Positions 42,430-53,700 are shown, counted from the stretch's first letter. The stretch: DNA of 64,000 nucleotides from Picochlorum sp. 'celeri' (GCA_010909725.1 JAACMV010000011.1:1054001-1118000); one strand, 5' to 3'. Made by a program: numbers and translations. Notes: generated by a model not told the origin, from the letters alone.

Positions 42430-44955
42430 ATGTCTGAAAATGTCACAGTAGGAACGGATGGAGCGTCCATGTATGAAGGGAGCAGTGGGGCAGAAATCGT
42501 CCTTGCCGTCGTGGCTGCATTCCTCTTTGGCTTGTTGATCAGGACCGTCTCCAATCTGATGCCATTCAAGTGGAGAGGATACACCCCGTTGCCATTTACA
42601 GCTTCCATGTTGATATGTGGAGCACTTTGTGGCTTTATAATCAGTAATACGACAGCAGATGATTACATGAGCGAGGGGTTGAAGATGTTTGAGAGCATCA
42701 ACCCGAGTGTGTTGTTTGCCGTATTCTTGCCGGCTCTGATCACACCATCCGGCATAGGGCTACACCTTCACACTGTGAGTAGAGTATGGATGAAGGCATT
42801 TGCTCTGGCAATACCGGGGACCATGATTAACGGCATTCTTGTTTGCTTGGTTGCGAAATATGTGTTTCCTTACAGCTGGTCTTGGTCTCAATCATTTCTT
42901 CTCGGCTCCATACTTTCAGCTACGGACCCTGTCAGTGTTGTGAGCATCATGCGAAGTTCTGGAAGCAATCCAGAACTTACGACAGTGATTGAGGGTGAAT
43001 CATTGCTCAATGATGGTGTAGCATACGTAATGTTTCAAATCTTTTTAGGCTGGGCACTTGGGCAGGACGTCAAGGTTGGATCCACCATTGGCTTTGTATT
43101 CAAAGCCAGTTTGGGGGGACCTGCTCTTGGTATTGCCTTTGCTTTGGCTGTCATGGTTTGGCTTCAGATTTTATTCAATGATACCATCTCTGAGATTACT
43201 GTGACTCTGACTGCTGCATATTCCTTGTGGATATTGAGCGACGAGGTTTTATCTCTTTCTGCAGTTTTAGCGGTACTCTTTTATGCTGTTTTCTTAGGAG
43301 CTTTTGGTAAGAATCACGTTAGTGCTCGTTCAATCAAAGCGTTCAACTTTTTCTGGGATTTTGTCGATTGGGTGGCCAATACTCTTATATTTTTCCTGTC
43401 TGGTCTCATAATAGCAGCTGAGATCTCTCGAAAAAGTGACAGCATTGGTGGAAAGGATTGGGGGATGGCCTTTGCACTGTATTTTCTGCTTTTACCAATT
43501 CGAGTCGTTGGTATTTTGTTGCTGTATCCGATTTTGAGATTTGGTCAATATGCGTTGACCCTGAAAGATATGGTAATCCTTTCCTGGGCAGGGCTCCGTG
43601 GTGCTGTGGGATTGACATTAGCATTGATAGTATACAACTCGGCAGATTTGCTTGATGAGCAATTCAAAATACTATGCTTCTTTTTCGTCGCCATGATAGC
43701 TGTGCTGACACTGTTGATTCAAGGAACATCCACCAGTATGCTGCTGAAATTGCTGGGGTACACCAAATTGACTCCAACAGAGAAGCATATTTTGTATCGT
43801 TCTGCAGAGATGATTGATCAGATTGCACATCAGACTGTTGAGGAGGAGAAGGGAGCAAAGAGTCTCTTGGGACCTGCAGATTGGGATCTTGTGAATCGCC
43901 TGACATCCTTGGATGTGAAGGGACAGTTGGAATCTCGTGGAACAAAGAGCAAGGGTGGCGCTCTGGGTACAGATACAGAATATCAGACCATTCACGAGCG
44001 AGACTTGATGCAAGACTTACGAGAGAGATTGCTGCGAGTGGTATATTCAAACTACAAAGTGGCATTCTCGCAAGAGTACTTGACTCCATCAGAGATTATG
44101 GCACTCTCAAACTCGGTTGAAAAGTCTGAAGACTCGTTAAAAAAACCCTTGTCAGATTGGTCAGCATTGCGCAAAACATTCAATATAGGCATTGCCTTGG
44201 ATCCACCACCAAAGGCGACGAGCAGCTTTCTGAGCCGATGGCATTACAAGTTCAAGCTACTTTCAAAAAAGACGGCTGCATTCCTAGCTCGAAGGGAAGG
44301 ACCTCTACAGAGTCTTGCCAAGAGAAGTTCTGTCATGGCCGTGACCTTCATTTGCGCTCATGCTGCAGCTCGAAGGCATCTTAAAGTTTTTGTCGAAGTA
44401 GAGCTGAGCGATTTGGAGCAATCGGGGTTGATTAGAGATTCGTCCACATTGAACACCACAAGTTCCATGCCAAGTGTCCATTATGTTGACGAAGATGAGA
44501 TAGAGCCATACTGGGATGCCACGCGACAAGAGGAGTATTTTGAACTAAATAAAACCTTGGCCGAGGAGATGCCTCGCCATGAGAGCTCCTCAGGTGATTT
44601 GACGCGTGAGCGTTCAATGTCTTTTCACAGGACAGGCAGTGTTTTGAGCCACATGGCAACCAACAGCCTCATCCTTGTGGATGACATCAGAAAGCTTTTG
44701 CATCGAGTGCTGCAAGAGAGCAGGGCTGAGCAACATGAAGCGGAAATGTTTCTGAAGCAACTACGGGAAGTAGATCCCCTTGAATTATTGGAGGCCAGAT
44801 CTGAAATAGTCTCCGTTTCAGTGCTGTCAAAAGAGTCACACATGCTTGACTACCTGTACAAGTTGGGTCTACTGGATGACAAGGAAGTTCAATACGCTCA
44901 AACGATAGTAAATTCAAGGATGAAAAAGCTTCATGGGCAGTATCATGCTGACTGA
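42430..44955 (+). CDS. Na+/H+ exchanger, SOS1/NHE-type (CPA1)
   Basis: An intronless gene for 841 aa. About twelve membrane segments fill residues 20-430. The CPA1 ion-binding motif is present: ATDPVSVVSIMRSSG and IEGESLLNDGVAYVMF (ND pair), then WAGLRGAVGLTLALIV. A soluble C-terminus of about 400 residues follows, without the cyclic-nucleotide domain seen in plant SOS1. It should exchange Na+ for H+ across the plasma or an internal membrane and help in salt or pH control. The size fits plasma-membrane members better than vacuolar NHX proteins (about 540 aa). Confidence 0.93.
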   Translation: MSENVTVGTDGASMYEGSSGAEIVLAVVAAFLFGLLIRTVSNLMPFKWRGYTPLPFTASMLICGALCGFIISNTTADDYMSEGLKMFESINPSVLFAVFLPALITPSGIGLHLHTVSRVWMKAFALAIPGTMINGILVCLVAKYVFPYSWSWSQSFLLGSILSATDPVSVVSIMRSSGSNPELTTVIEGESLLNDGVAYVMFQIFLGWALGQDVKVGSTIGFVFKASLGGPALGIAFALAVMVWLQILFNDTISEITVTLTAAYSLWILSDEVLSLSAVLAVLFYAVFLGAFGKNHVSARSIKAFNFFWDFVDWVANTLIFFLSGLIIAAEISRKSDSIGGKDWGMAFALYFLLLPIRVVGILLLYPILRFGQYALTLKDMVILSWAGLRGAVGLTLALIVYNSADLLDEQFKILCFFFVAMIAVLTLLIQGTSTSMLLKLLGYTKLTPTEKHILYRSAEMIDQIAHQTVEEEKGAKSLLGPADWDLVNRLTSLDVKGQLESRGTKSKGGALGTDTEYQTIHERDLMQDLRERLLRVVYSNYKVAFSQEYLTPSEIMALSNSVEKSEDSLKKPLSDWSALRKTFNIGIALDPPPKATSSFLSRWHYKFKLLSKKTAAFLARREGPLQSLAKRSSVMAVTFICAHAAARRHLKVFVEVELSDLEQSGLIRDSSTLNTTSSMPSVHYVDEDEIEPYWDATRQEEYFELNKTLAEEMPRHESSSGDLTRERSMSFHRTGSVLSHMATNSLILVDDIRKLLHRVLQESRAEQHEAEMFLKQLREVDPLELLEARSEIVSVSVLSKESHMLDYLYKLGLLDDKEVQYAQTIVNSRMKKLHGQYHAD

Positions 44956-45133
44956 TGATCGCTACGGGGAGATGACCTTGCAGATCTAGATTTGCAAATC
45001 TGTCAATTGACACGCGCCTGTCGAGCGCGTTGCACGTGCAGTTCGCAGGCACCTTCTGAGGACAATAATAGCGTGAATAGTATGTCCAGTGATTCATATT
45101 ATTATTTATATTGTTACAGAATTTGATACCCCA

Positions 45134-45778
45134 ATGAAATTGGCGAGCCCACCTCATAGAATTCAAAGTGGTTCGTTGAGACCAATTGGTCTTGCAAGAC
45201 CTTCCAGACCAGGGTTTGGTGGTTTGATTCCATGCTCCAGTGCCTCTCACATACAGCATGGACGTGGACGTGGACACAGAGTATCTCAACAAGATAGATC
45301 TAGGCGCTTCTCTTCAGTCCAATCCTCAACGTCTGAGGCCGTATGTGGCGTGACCCCGCCTGTTGAATCCTTGTACAGCAGAGCACTCATGTTGGCAAGG
45401 TCTGAGGACTTTGAACAGGCTCGAGAATTGTTTCAAACCGTTGCTGAAAGATTTCCACACTATGAAAAGAATTGGATTTCGTGGGCTCAGATGGAAAAGA
45501 GAGCTCACGCCATGAATAGCGAGGTGAAGTGGAACACATGCCGTCAGGTTCTGCAGCAGGCTCTGTCTGTGAACCCTACAGGCGCAAGGCTTATCCAGGC
45601 ATGGGGGCTTATGGAACTTCAGAAGCGAAATTTTTGGGCTGCTGTCACGATGCTTGACCGCAGTGTATTGTATGATCCATTTCTGAAACCCGTCCTGCTC
45701 TGGAAACCAGTGTTGGAGGCCAGACGACAGAGGGCTTTGGAGAGGAAGCACAGGCCTTTTCATAGCGGCCACCAGTGA
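45134..45778 (+). CDS. TPR/HAT-repeat protein, probably plastid
   Basis: The ATG at 45134 gives 214 aa; the ORF extends upstream only from a GTG. Residues 1-75 (MKLASPPHRIQSGSLRPIGL...) are basic, Ser/Pro/Gly-rich and nearly free of acids, like a plastid transit peptide. From residue 85 there are three helical repeats: LYSRALMLARSEDFEQAREL, WISWAQMEKRAHAM, LIQAWGLMELQKRNFWAAVT. These resemble HAT/TPR repeats of organelle RNA-maturation factors such as HCF107/Mbb1, though this protein is much shorter. It ends in a basic tail. Function is inferred only. Confidence 0.72.
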   Translation: MKLASPPHRIQSGSLRPIGLARPSRPGFGGLIPCSSASHIQHGRGRGHRVSQQDRSRRFSSVQSSTSEAVCGVTPPVESLYSRALMLARSEDFEQARELFQTVAERFPHYEKNWISWAQMEKRAHAMNSEVKWNTCRQVLQQALSVNPTGARLIQAWGLMELQKRNFWAAVTMLDRSVLYDPFLKPVLLWKPVLEARRQRALERKHRPFHSGHQ

Positions 45779-45873
45779 TGTCACAATACGGTTGACGAAC
45801 TCCCTCGACAACCCATTAAATATACCTATTATTTGTTACATATATACTTTGAATCGATAGTTAAGCAGAAAAC

Positions 45874-46112
45874 ATGGCTGGTGTTGTCGAAAAGGTGAAG
45901 AACTTTTGCGCTCGTGAGTGGCAAAATGAAAGGGCTCGCGAGGCCAATAAGGTGCGTCATCATGATGGATTTTGCTGACAACTGGTATCAAGGTTTCATC
46001 CATGCAATGGTATTGATGTGAATGTTTCCTGCAGAATTTGCTCAAGGCAGTAGCATTCTTTGCTGGAGCAGTTTTAGTTTCACGCAACTTTGGCGATGCT
46101 TTTGCGATTTAA
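45874..46112 (+). CDS. TOM5: TOM5, mitochondrial outer-membrane translocase subunit (plant type)
   Basis: Two exons: 45874-45951 and 46035-46112, intron 83 nt (GTGCGT...CTGCAG); product 51 aa, the usual size. The second exon reads LLKAVAFFAGAVLVSRNFGD followed by AFAI, matching the tail of plant TOM5 (LLRAxGxFAGSIxLMRNxGDLMAI pattern). A single C-terminal membrane helix anchors it in the mitochondrial outer membrane, where it assists precursor import in the TOM complex. It is too small to appear in ordinary ORF scans. A TGTAA lies at 46119-46123. It converges with the lactone oxidase gene, 61 nt between stops. Confidence 0.9.
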
Positions 46113-46173
46113 TGCAAGTGTAACAATGTGTTGAATTAATAGACATTAACATATGAACATGTAACCGTGTATA

Positions 46174-48023
46174 TCAGCAGATTGGACTCTTCTCGCAGGT
46201 GCACTCGCTCTTCAAAAAGCCTTCTGGAGAGCAGCAGGAGGAGAAGGTCACGACGTCGCCCCCTCGGGTGGCATTCCAGCGCCATACATCACTCTCGCTG
46301 CGGAACTTGCCGGTGGGGTCCAGCTCTTGCACGGCGCACCCGAAATCGCACCAAGACTCTGGATAGTCTTCTGCGCCATCAAAGCATGGCTGGTGTGTAG
46401 GCCAACCAGCCTTGCCCCAATGGAGGCGGGTGAGTTGCATTCCTCCAGCATAAAGTCAAGCACGGTGTCAAATCCCTCATTTTCCTCTCCCAAAGAGCGA
46501 GACAAGTGATCTTCAATATTGATGTACATGACTGGGTGGCCATATGATGGGCTCAAATAAAAGGGCTCCTCAGATACAAATCTGATCAGCGCTGGGGGTC
46601 TGAATCCATCGCGGATCGATTCGCTATCATCTGATTCATAGATGAGTTGGTTTAGACCTTGCAGACAGTCACCAGCATACTCCAGGGGAATCGCGACTTC
46701 GTACTGATCATATGGTTGAGAGGTTGCTTGAGTCTCGCTACTTCTTTCATTCATAGTCAGGTATGCCTTGCTCGCGTCAATTGTTGCTGGAGTCACGTAC
46801 GCCCTAAGGGTTCTGAGATATAGTGACCCCCACGTAGATGGGTTCCGTGTAATAGGAATGAATGGTTCAATTTTGTTTGGGTTCTCTGTCTGATTGAAGA
46901 CCTTGCCTGCCAATGCTAGAGAACTGGTGATATTTCCTTCTGCTGCAAAGTCGACGACAGGTGAAACGGGAAGCGATTCTTCCCCTTCACTGACAATAGA
47001 CATGGTGTCAAGGGGGATATCAGCTGCAGACTTATTGGCGTACTCGAAATCCACCTTCCAGACCACCCCTGGTTGCACATGCCAGAATGCTTGTGTCTCA
47101 TCCACCTTGAAAAGCGCTTCTCTGATTGCTTGGTCATCTCCTGCTTCGATGGCATCGTTATAATCATTTTGAACCGATTGTATCACTGTAGCAAATTCAG
47201 AGAACGTCAGATCTTCAGAGATTCTCTGGACTTGTTCCTGAGGCTTGATTTTGAGTGTGATATCTGTGATCACTCCCAAACGCCCAATGGAAACTCCAGC
47301 AGCCTTGAACAAGTGAGGGTTGTCCTCAGGAGAGATGTCGATGATGGTGCCGTTCGCAAGCATCAGCCGCAGGCTCGTCAACTGAGAAGAAAGACTCCCG
47401 TGCTGAAGGGAAGACCCGTGGGTCCCTGTGGCTACAGCACCCCCAATGGTTTGGTCGATGAACCAACTGAAAGCTGGAAGAGTCCACCCGTTGGGCTCCT
47501 TGCCGTACGTGTATTCCGACAGGTACTCCAGCAGAGCACGCTGAGGAATACCAGCGGCCACCGTCACCTCCTGCTTGTCCTCGTCCACCTTGATGGGGAA
47601 ATCCTCTGGGGGCTCCTGTCCATTGAATTTGCTGGGGTTGACTGGATTTTCGATAAAGTCCAGGGTACTTTTGAGCTCGGTCATGACGAGGTTGACTGCG
47701 TTCTCGTCATCTCCTGAGCAGAACTGCTCCTGCCACCAACTGTGACCAACACCCACAGCCTGAACAAACTCAAATGAAGTAACGATATCTCTCATATCAC
47801 GTATCGTCTCTGGTCTTCCGACAAGAACAGAGGGGTCACACAAATAGTAGCCCTGAAAATTGCCAAGCTGGTAGGGCAATGAACATTGATCCTGCTCGAC
47901 ATCAGGGTCCATACGGCAGACCCTTTGAGCTTGCACCACAACGGCCACACAAAGCAGCAGCACAGCAAGCAGCGTGCTCTTCCCTGACGCATACATTTTC
48001 ATCTCAAAAGAACTATATCGCAT
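46174..48023 (-). CDS. Secreted FAD-linked lactone oxidase, upstream copy, frameshifted near its C-terminus
   Basis: A paralogue of the gene at 48446. From ATG 48023 (alternative 48002) there is a signal peptide (STLLAVLLLCVAVVVQAQ), then a VAO-type FAD domain with VGVGHSWW and IGGAVATGTHGSSL, and the ALO-type C-terminal domain. Near 46420-46434 the frame breaks: the sequence has two extra bases relative to the paralogue, just before the conserved RLHWGK motif. Reading on gives a wrong tail ending at 46248; the correct tail (RLHWGKAGWPTHQP...SPIC) lies intact in another frame, with its stop at 46174. As given, the product lacks the HWGK region and is probably inactive, unless this is a sequencing error. 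ALO enzymes oxidise sugar 1,4-lactones, with O2 or cytochrome c, to ascorbate-like products. Confidence 0.85.
46178..46419. repeat. Near-identical tract shared with 48450-48691
   Basis: These 242 bases are almost identical to 48450-48691 with no length change, although the flanking coding sequence of the two genes has diverged strongly. This is the first of two conversion-like tracts between the tandem oxidases. The tract ends about 5-10 bases from the frameshift. Confidence 0.85.
47239..47760. repeat. Near-identical tract shared with 49437-49958
   Basis: These 522 bases match 49437-49958 with no indel and about three substitutions noticed (for example GTGGGTCC against GTGCGTCC). They encode the FAD-binding segment. 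Sequence on both sides differs at many positions. Confidence 0.88.
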
Positions 48024-48445
48024 GATGACAATCACCAACGCCGGGAACGCACAAAGCCGTCTAGATAGAGGCAGACAAGTGGTACCTTTGAACAGGTCGT
48101 CCCTCAGGACAGTCAACAGATGAACACAATGCAGACGATTAAACAATGAAATGTCATTTGAGCATCGCACCCTTGCAAGGCTTAATGGCACACTGCGCTT
48201 CTTCCAAGCACGATTGAGATTGGCAGCGGGGGAGAATATCGACGTGTCATTTCAATGCTGTTGGACCATCCAAGAGGAAATGTGGGGCTCAGTTTTGGGC
48301 GCCAACTAGAGAAATGCTAGTGTCAAAATGATACCTGAGACGCTCTGGGAGCATATTCTTACACTAAATATTTCATCACAAAAAATTGATAACATTAGCA
48401 TCCATCACTGCTGTGAGGATCATCGTTGTCGCGCTTGGTAGTACA
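48024..48445. other. Intergenic region between the tandem oxidases
   Basis: 422 bp. It must hold the promoter of the upstream copy and the 3' UTR of the intact copy. The frame of the upstream copy stays open to 48191 with no protein-like content, so I treat that part as untranslated. Confidence 0.4.
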
Positions 48446-50191
48446 TTAACAGATTGGACTCTTCTCGCAAGTGCACTCGCTCTTCAAAAAGCCTTCTGGA
48501 GAGCAGCAGGAGGAGAAGGTCACGACGTCGCCCCCTCGGGTGGCATTCCAGCGCCATACATCACTCTCGCTGCGGAACTTGCCGGTGGGGTCCAGCTCTT
48601 GCACGGCGCACCCGAAATCGCACCAAGACTCTGGATAGTCTTCTGCGCCATCAAAGCATGGCTGGTGTGTAGGCCAACCAGCCTTGCCCCAGTGAAGCCT
48701 GGCTCCGCATTCATTCAGGAAATAGTCCATTACTTCATCAAATTCTCGGTTTTGCTGACCGCTAGAAATAGACAGATGATCCTCAATATTGATGTACATT
48801 ACTGGGTGACCGTTGCTTGGACTGAGATAGAAGTCTTCACCTGGAATGAAACGAATCAATGCTGGTGTTCTGAATCCAGCGAACAAATTTTTTGGCCCAT
48901 ATATTTCATCAATGGCTCCTTTGAGACAGTCTCCTGCTCTATCAATTGGAATGGCCACCTCATATTGATCATATGGTTGCATTGTAGATGATCGTTTGTT
49001 GCCTCCTTCACTCATCGAAATGAACGATTTCGAGGCAGCATACGTGCCAGGGTTGACAAATCCTCTCATTGTGGTGGCATAGATTCTCGCCCACGTTCGT
49101 GCATTGTTGAGAATGGCATTGCTTGTACCGATATCTGCTGTGTCAGATGGAGCGTAGACCTGCAAGGCTCCATCGAATGCCGACACATCTGGGCTCACCT
49201 CAATGTTCAAAAGCACATTCTCTGGCTCTTTGTCCAGGTAAGTGTAATCTGTTCTCCACACAGCCTTGCTGGCAACGTGCCACAAAGCCTGTGTTTCATC
49301 CAACTTGGCCAGGGCCAATTTTGCTGCCTCATCATCTCCAGCAGCAAGAGCGGCATTATACTGATCTTGAACTTTCTTGACTTCATTTGCTAACTCTTCA
49401 ATTTCGATATCACGGAGATTTCTGGTAACTGCCTGCTGAGGCTTGATTTTGAGTGTGATATCTGTGATCACTCCCAAACGCCCAATGGAAACTCCAGCAG
49501 CCTTGAACAAGTGAGGGTTGTCCTCAGGAGAGATGTCGATGATGGTGCCGTTCGCAAGCATCAGCCGCAGGCTCGTCAACTGAGAAGAAAGACTCCCGTG
49601 CTGAAGGGAAGACCCGTGCGTCCCTGTGGCTACAGCACCCCCAATGGTTTGGTCGATGAACCAACTGAAAGCTGGAAGAGTCCACCCGTTGGGCTCCTTG
49701 CCGTACGTGTATTCCGACAGGTACTCCAGCAAGGCACGCTGAGGAATACCAGCGGCCACCGTCACCTCCTGCTTGTCCTCGTCCACCTTGATGGGGAAAT
49801 CCTCTGGGGGCTCCTGTCCATTGAATTTGCTGGGGTTGACTGGATTTTCGATAAAGTCCAGGGTACTTTTGAGCTCGGTCATGACGAGGTTGACTGCGTT
49901 CTCGTCATCTCCTGAGCAGAACTGCTCCTGCCACCAACTGTGACCAACACCCACAGCCTTCACTCTGTCATAGGCTTCTACAATCTTTGAGGCCTCTTCC
50001 AGATTCTCTGGACGCCCCACCCCGACTGCTGGGTTACATTCGTAGAAGCCCTGGAAATTTCCAAGCTCGAGAGGCAGCGCACACCCATCGTGTGCTGCAC
50101 TACCAACCATCCTGCACTTTCCAGCAAAAGCTGTTCCAAACAGCCCAAGCATGGCAAAAAATGCAAGAGATGTGATCTTTCTCTGATTCAT
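48446..50191 (-). CDS. Secreted FAD-linked lactone oxidase (L-gulonolactone / arabinonolactone oxidase-like)
   Basis: An intact, intronless gene for 581 aa. A signal peptide (MNQRKITSLAFFAMLGLFGTAFA) is followed by a VAO-family FAD domain: VGVGHSWW (the His may bind FAD covalently), LPAFSWFIDQTIGGAVATGT, LMLANGTIIDIS. The C-terminal ALO domain ends with GARLHWGKAGWP, ELDPTGKFRSESDVWRW and a Cys-rich tail (SSCCSPEG, CTCEKSPIC). The family oxidises sugar-1,4-lactones, in ascorbate or similar synthesis, or oxidises alditols. Secretion is unlike plant GLDH (mitochondrial) and suggests an extracellular or vacuolar oxidase. Two stretches are near-identical to the tandem copy. Confidence 0.9.
   Translation of the reverse strand: MNQRKITSLAFFAMLGLFGTAFAGKCRMVGSAAHDGCALPLELGNFQGFYECNPAVGVGRPENLEEASKIVEAYDRVKAVGVGHSWWQEQFCSGDDENAVNLVMTELKSTLDFIENPVNPSKFNGQEPPEDFPIKVDEDKQEVTVAAGIPQRALLEYLSEYTYGKEPNGWTLPAFSWFIDQTIGGAVATGTHGSSLQHGSLSSQLTSLRLMLANGTIIDISPEDNPHLFKAAGVSIGRLGVITDITLKIKPQQAVTRNLRDIEIEELANEVKKVQDQYNAALAAGDDEAAKLALAKLDETQALWHVASKAVWRTDYTYLDKEPENVLLNIEVSPDVSAFDGALQVYAPSDTADIGTSNAILNNARTWARIYATTMRGFVNPGTYAASKSFISMSEGGNKRSSTMQPYDQYEVAIPIDRAGDCLKGAIDEIYGPKNLFAGFRTPALIRFIPGEDFYLSPSNGHPVMYINIEDHLSISSGQQNREFDEVMDYFLNECGARLHWGKAGWPTHQPCFDGAEDYPESWCDFGCAVQELDPTGKFRSESDVWRWNATRGGDVVTFSSCCSPEGFLKSECTCEKSPIC
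48450..48691. repeat. Near-identical tract shared with 46178-46419
   Basis: Partner of the 46178-46419 tract; encodes the last 80 residues of the intact oxidase, including the sequence after the HWGK motif. Confidence 0.85.
49437..49958. repeat. Near-identical tract shared with 47239-47760
   Basis: Partner of the 47239-47760 tract; encodes the FAD-binding segment of the intact oxidase. Confidence 0.88.
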
Positions 50192-50775
50192 GATGCAACC
50201 TATATTGCCTTCTTTTTAGCAAGCACAAAGATGAATTTTCGCAGCGGTGCAGAGTGGAGCTTGTTGCGGAATGCAAGGTCCTGTCACCCTGTGTGTACCT
50301 GCACTAGATCCTTTTGTCTTTTGGCTGACTGTCAACTACATACACCAAAGAAAAACTTTGGATGCTTATGAACATGCGACACCGATGCCTGGGATTGTAT
50401 ACCGAGTGATGCAGTTTTGCCACGTGTTGGACCAACAAACATGTCTTGGACTGTTCCCAAGTGCAAGATGTGATCCCGTCGGGTCGGTGCCTCCCATCAA
50501 CCGCGCCACCGATGGGCAAGAGAGACCCGTGGGAAAAAGTTCGGTGCTCCAGATTTTCCATGCCCGCGGCGACATACTACTCGCCTCCATTCTCTTCACT
50601 CGTGAACTGCATGCCTTCCATCATTGACCTTCATGGTCGATCCTGAGAGTCCTCATGGGCTGCATGCCTCTCAGACTGGCTCAGTGAGTCGACAGCTGCT
50701 GGTACAGTAGACTCCTTTTTTTTTTCAGGAGTCATCATCAGTTACACCCAAGAAATAATGTTGATCTGATACAAC
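50192..50775. other. Intergenic region with a T-rich hairpin
   Basis: 584 bp between the intact oxidase start and the NEF1-like stop (both minus). GACTCCT at 50710-50716 and AGGAGTC at 50727-50733 form a 7-bp hairpin arm pair around a T-run. It lies in the likely 3' UTR of the NEF1-like gene. ORFs here (50247-50627) are weak. The rest should be oxidase promoter. Confidence 0.4.
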
Positions 50776-53700
50776 TTACAACACCCGTTGAATAAAATGT
50801 TTGCTGTGCTGTGCTGAGGCACTCATGAGGATTGCACTAATCCCACTCAAACCACACAAGACCTTCACGGCATCAATCTCAGAAATAAATACACCAGATG
50901 TTGCCAATATGCCCGTAAGGATTGGAATCCAGAACTTCTGCTGCCTTTGTGTCCATAAATAATCTAGTGTCTCCAGCAAGGAAGGAAGGCATAGCAAAAT
51001 TGCACCCACATTGAAGACAAGGGTTGCCACATCTATATCGAGAGAAATGCCCTCATCGATTGAGAAGGCTTCACGAATGACTGCACCGATAGCAGTTATG
51101 GTCAGAATCCCACAAGCTGCTGCATATGGAGGGAAATACCTCCTTTTGTCCGCCAATCCACGCAACAGGAAGGAATCTTGGCTCAACAAGAGCAAGATAG
51201 AACATAGAATCGGCACCATCAGTGATGCATGCTCTCCTCCCAAGGCATTGCTCACCCACAAGCATGCTGAAAAGCAAAACACTGTCAAAATATTGCAAGC
51301 CTCTGGAAGATAGGACATGCCAATATTTGTAAGTTTTTGATGATGCTTTCCTGCAAGACTCCCAACTGTGGCCTCGTTGACAGCGGAGGGAACATACCCT
51401 CCTAAGAATTCCGCAGCTTTGTCGATATACATGGCGTCAGAAGCCATTCCAAGCATACTACTGGATGCAGCTGCTGCTCTCCCTTTGGAAACACCGAGAC
51501 GCAATTTTGCTGCAAAACTCAGAATCAGCGCTTCGGCTGCAAAACAAGCAATCAAATACGTGCGAATAGTTTGCCACCTTAGACTATCTAATGCGATGCC
51601 CTCTGCAATATCAGGATGTAATCGGACCATATCCTGAGGTAAAGGAGGCAACCTTGACACGGAGAGTACAAAAAGCGATCCAGGGAAAGATCCAAACCAG
51701 CAAATGCAGAGCAGAGGCAACAAAATTGCAGAGCCTCTACTTGGAACAGACAGCAGGACGATCATGAATGCTACCAGTAAACAGGAGGCGACGATTGTTG
51801 CTTGCAGAACTTGCATGCCTGGGAAGAATTCAAGAGCCATATAGCCTCCGATCAACAGTCCAGAGAGCCCAGCTTGGATCAATCTGAAGGGAGCAAACGA
51901 AACACTCTTTGATATTTTTGACGTCGCTGCTAATACTCCAAAGAATGATGCCACTACGACGAGCCACAGTGGCCAATGCTCTCTCCTTCTGAGCCCGTCA
52001 CCATACACAGCAACATCATCCTGCTCACGCCGTGGGGTGTGAGAAGCATCCCATAATCTGGGACACAAAGCCAGCGGCAGTTTAGGACATTCAGCTCCCC
52101 CCTTGATAGGAAGAGGTGGTCTGAGCAAAATTAACAAGAGCCCAAAAGACCCAATAAGTACGGCTGCTCTCCTGGGGCCCTCGTATTGCGAGTAGTATGT
52201 ATTGATCATTGGCAAAAGACCCACTGCAATGGCCAGTAATAGAGACCCGGCAGCAAGAGCTTCGGAAGGTTTGCGGTCCAACACGATGTGGAGAGCATCA
52301 AAGATAGCAAATCGAGCTGCTGCTACGGCAAGAATCACACAGAATGCCATACCAAGGCCTTTCCAGGGCTCCAGTGTTGTAGCAGCCCTGGCATCTCCTT
52401 TCTTAGGACCCAAGAACAATGGATGCAGACATGCTAGAGCATATCCAACCACTGGAATTGCCATTCGACTTTCTGGTACAAACAGCATTGAAATTTTGGC
52501 ACCATATATGCACTCAAGTACGAAAGCAGTTGCATTGCTGATCCGATCTGCCTCGCCCATTTTCCTGGCAAGAATAATACCAATGACTGTAGTTGCAATC
52601 ACTAACGATGCTGGAAACATTGGATGCACATTATATGTCAACTCGTCGTAATCTCCTGCGAACAAATGCTCCTCTAGAATCGCCAAGATGACCGCTTGCA
52701 TAATAAGAAGAGGTCCAGAGCCTGGTAATTTGGCCATCAGCAGACCTGGCACAACTACAGCAGGAATCATTGCCGCAAATATCAAAGAGCATATAACTTT
52801 AAGGCTCATTCCGTCTAATTTGATGTCTAAAAACCAGAAATGCTGCCAAAGAAACCAAGCACAAGTGCATAGACCCCCAATCACCACAAGGCCATAATCC
52901 CTCAGAGCTCTGCTTTCAAAATACAAGGCAACGCCAGCAGCTCCAATCAAAGGAGCTGGCAATGCCCAAATCGGCAAACCCAAGACAAGGCTACCAATGG
53001 CGGTACTAATCATCACCACGGGGCCAAGGAGGAAGGCTGCAGTCTCCTCCCCCATCATCCCTGACAAGAGCAGCAGGACAACCGCCCCAAATCCATACGT
53101 CGCTACAGTGATGGCAATATAACTCCACGGAGGTGCAAGTTTTAAATACTGGCCAAAGGAGTGGAAAACTATCCTCCCCTCAACGCCAGCTAAAGCACCA
53201 GCAAGGGAGACGAGCACAAGGATTCTTCTCATTGCATTTGCAGCGGGACCATCCCCCATCCACCAAAGACCTTGGGGAATAGATGACATGAATAGTATGG
53301 GCCCAAAAACTAACAATAGAACTGCCCACAAGTGCGTCCAAGACATGATGACGGCATTATGTGCTGCAACATATACTAACGCTGGCATGCTGAGAGCAAA
53401 AAAGAAGGACAATAATCCATCCAATGGTTTCTGCACGCTTCCCAAATGTGCTGGTGCCCCTCCTGTGGACACACTATGCGGCGATATGTAAAATGACGAC
53501 GATAATGGTCTCGCAAAAAGAGCATACATGCCACATAAGATCAATGCTGTAATGTACGGAGCTGTCGCAATGCCATTGTGAACAATGAGACCTAGATACA
53601 TCACCGCGCCCGCGGTAGGAAGACAGCTGGTAAGCAACATTTTCTCAAAGGCCACAACAACTGCTGGATACTGTAGCTGTATCCACTTAAATTGCAGTGT

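Noticed and set aside
41937..42430. ORFs upstream of the Na+/H+ exchanger
   Set aside because: No domain or protein-like composition; one overlaps the exchanger start. Likely 5' UTR or promoter.
50710..50733. T-rich hairpin as a transcription terminator
   Set aside because: The shape resembles a bacterial terminator, but this is eukaryotic sequence where such structures do not end polymerase II transcription; noted only as a hairpin.
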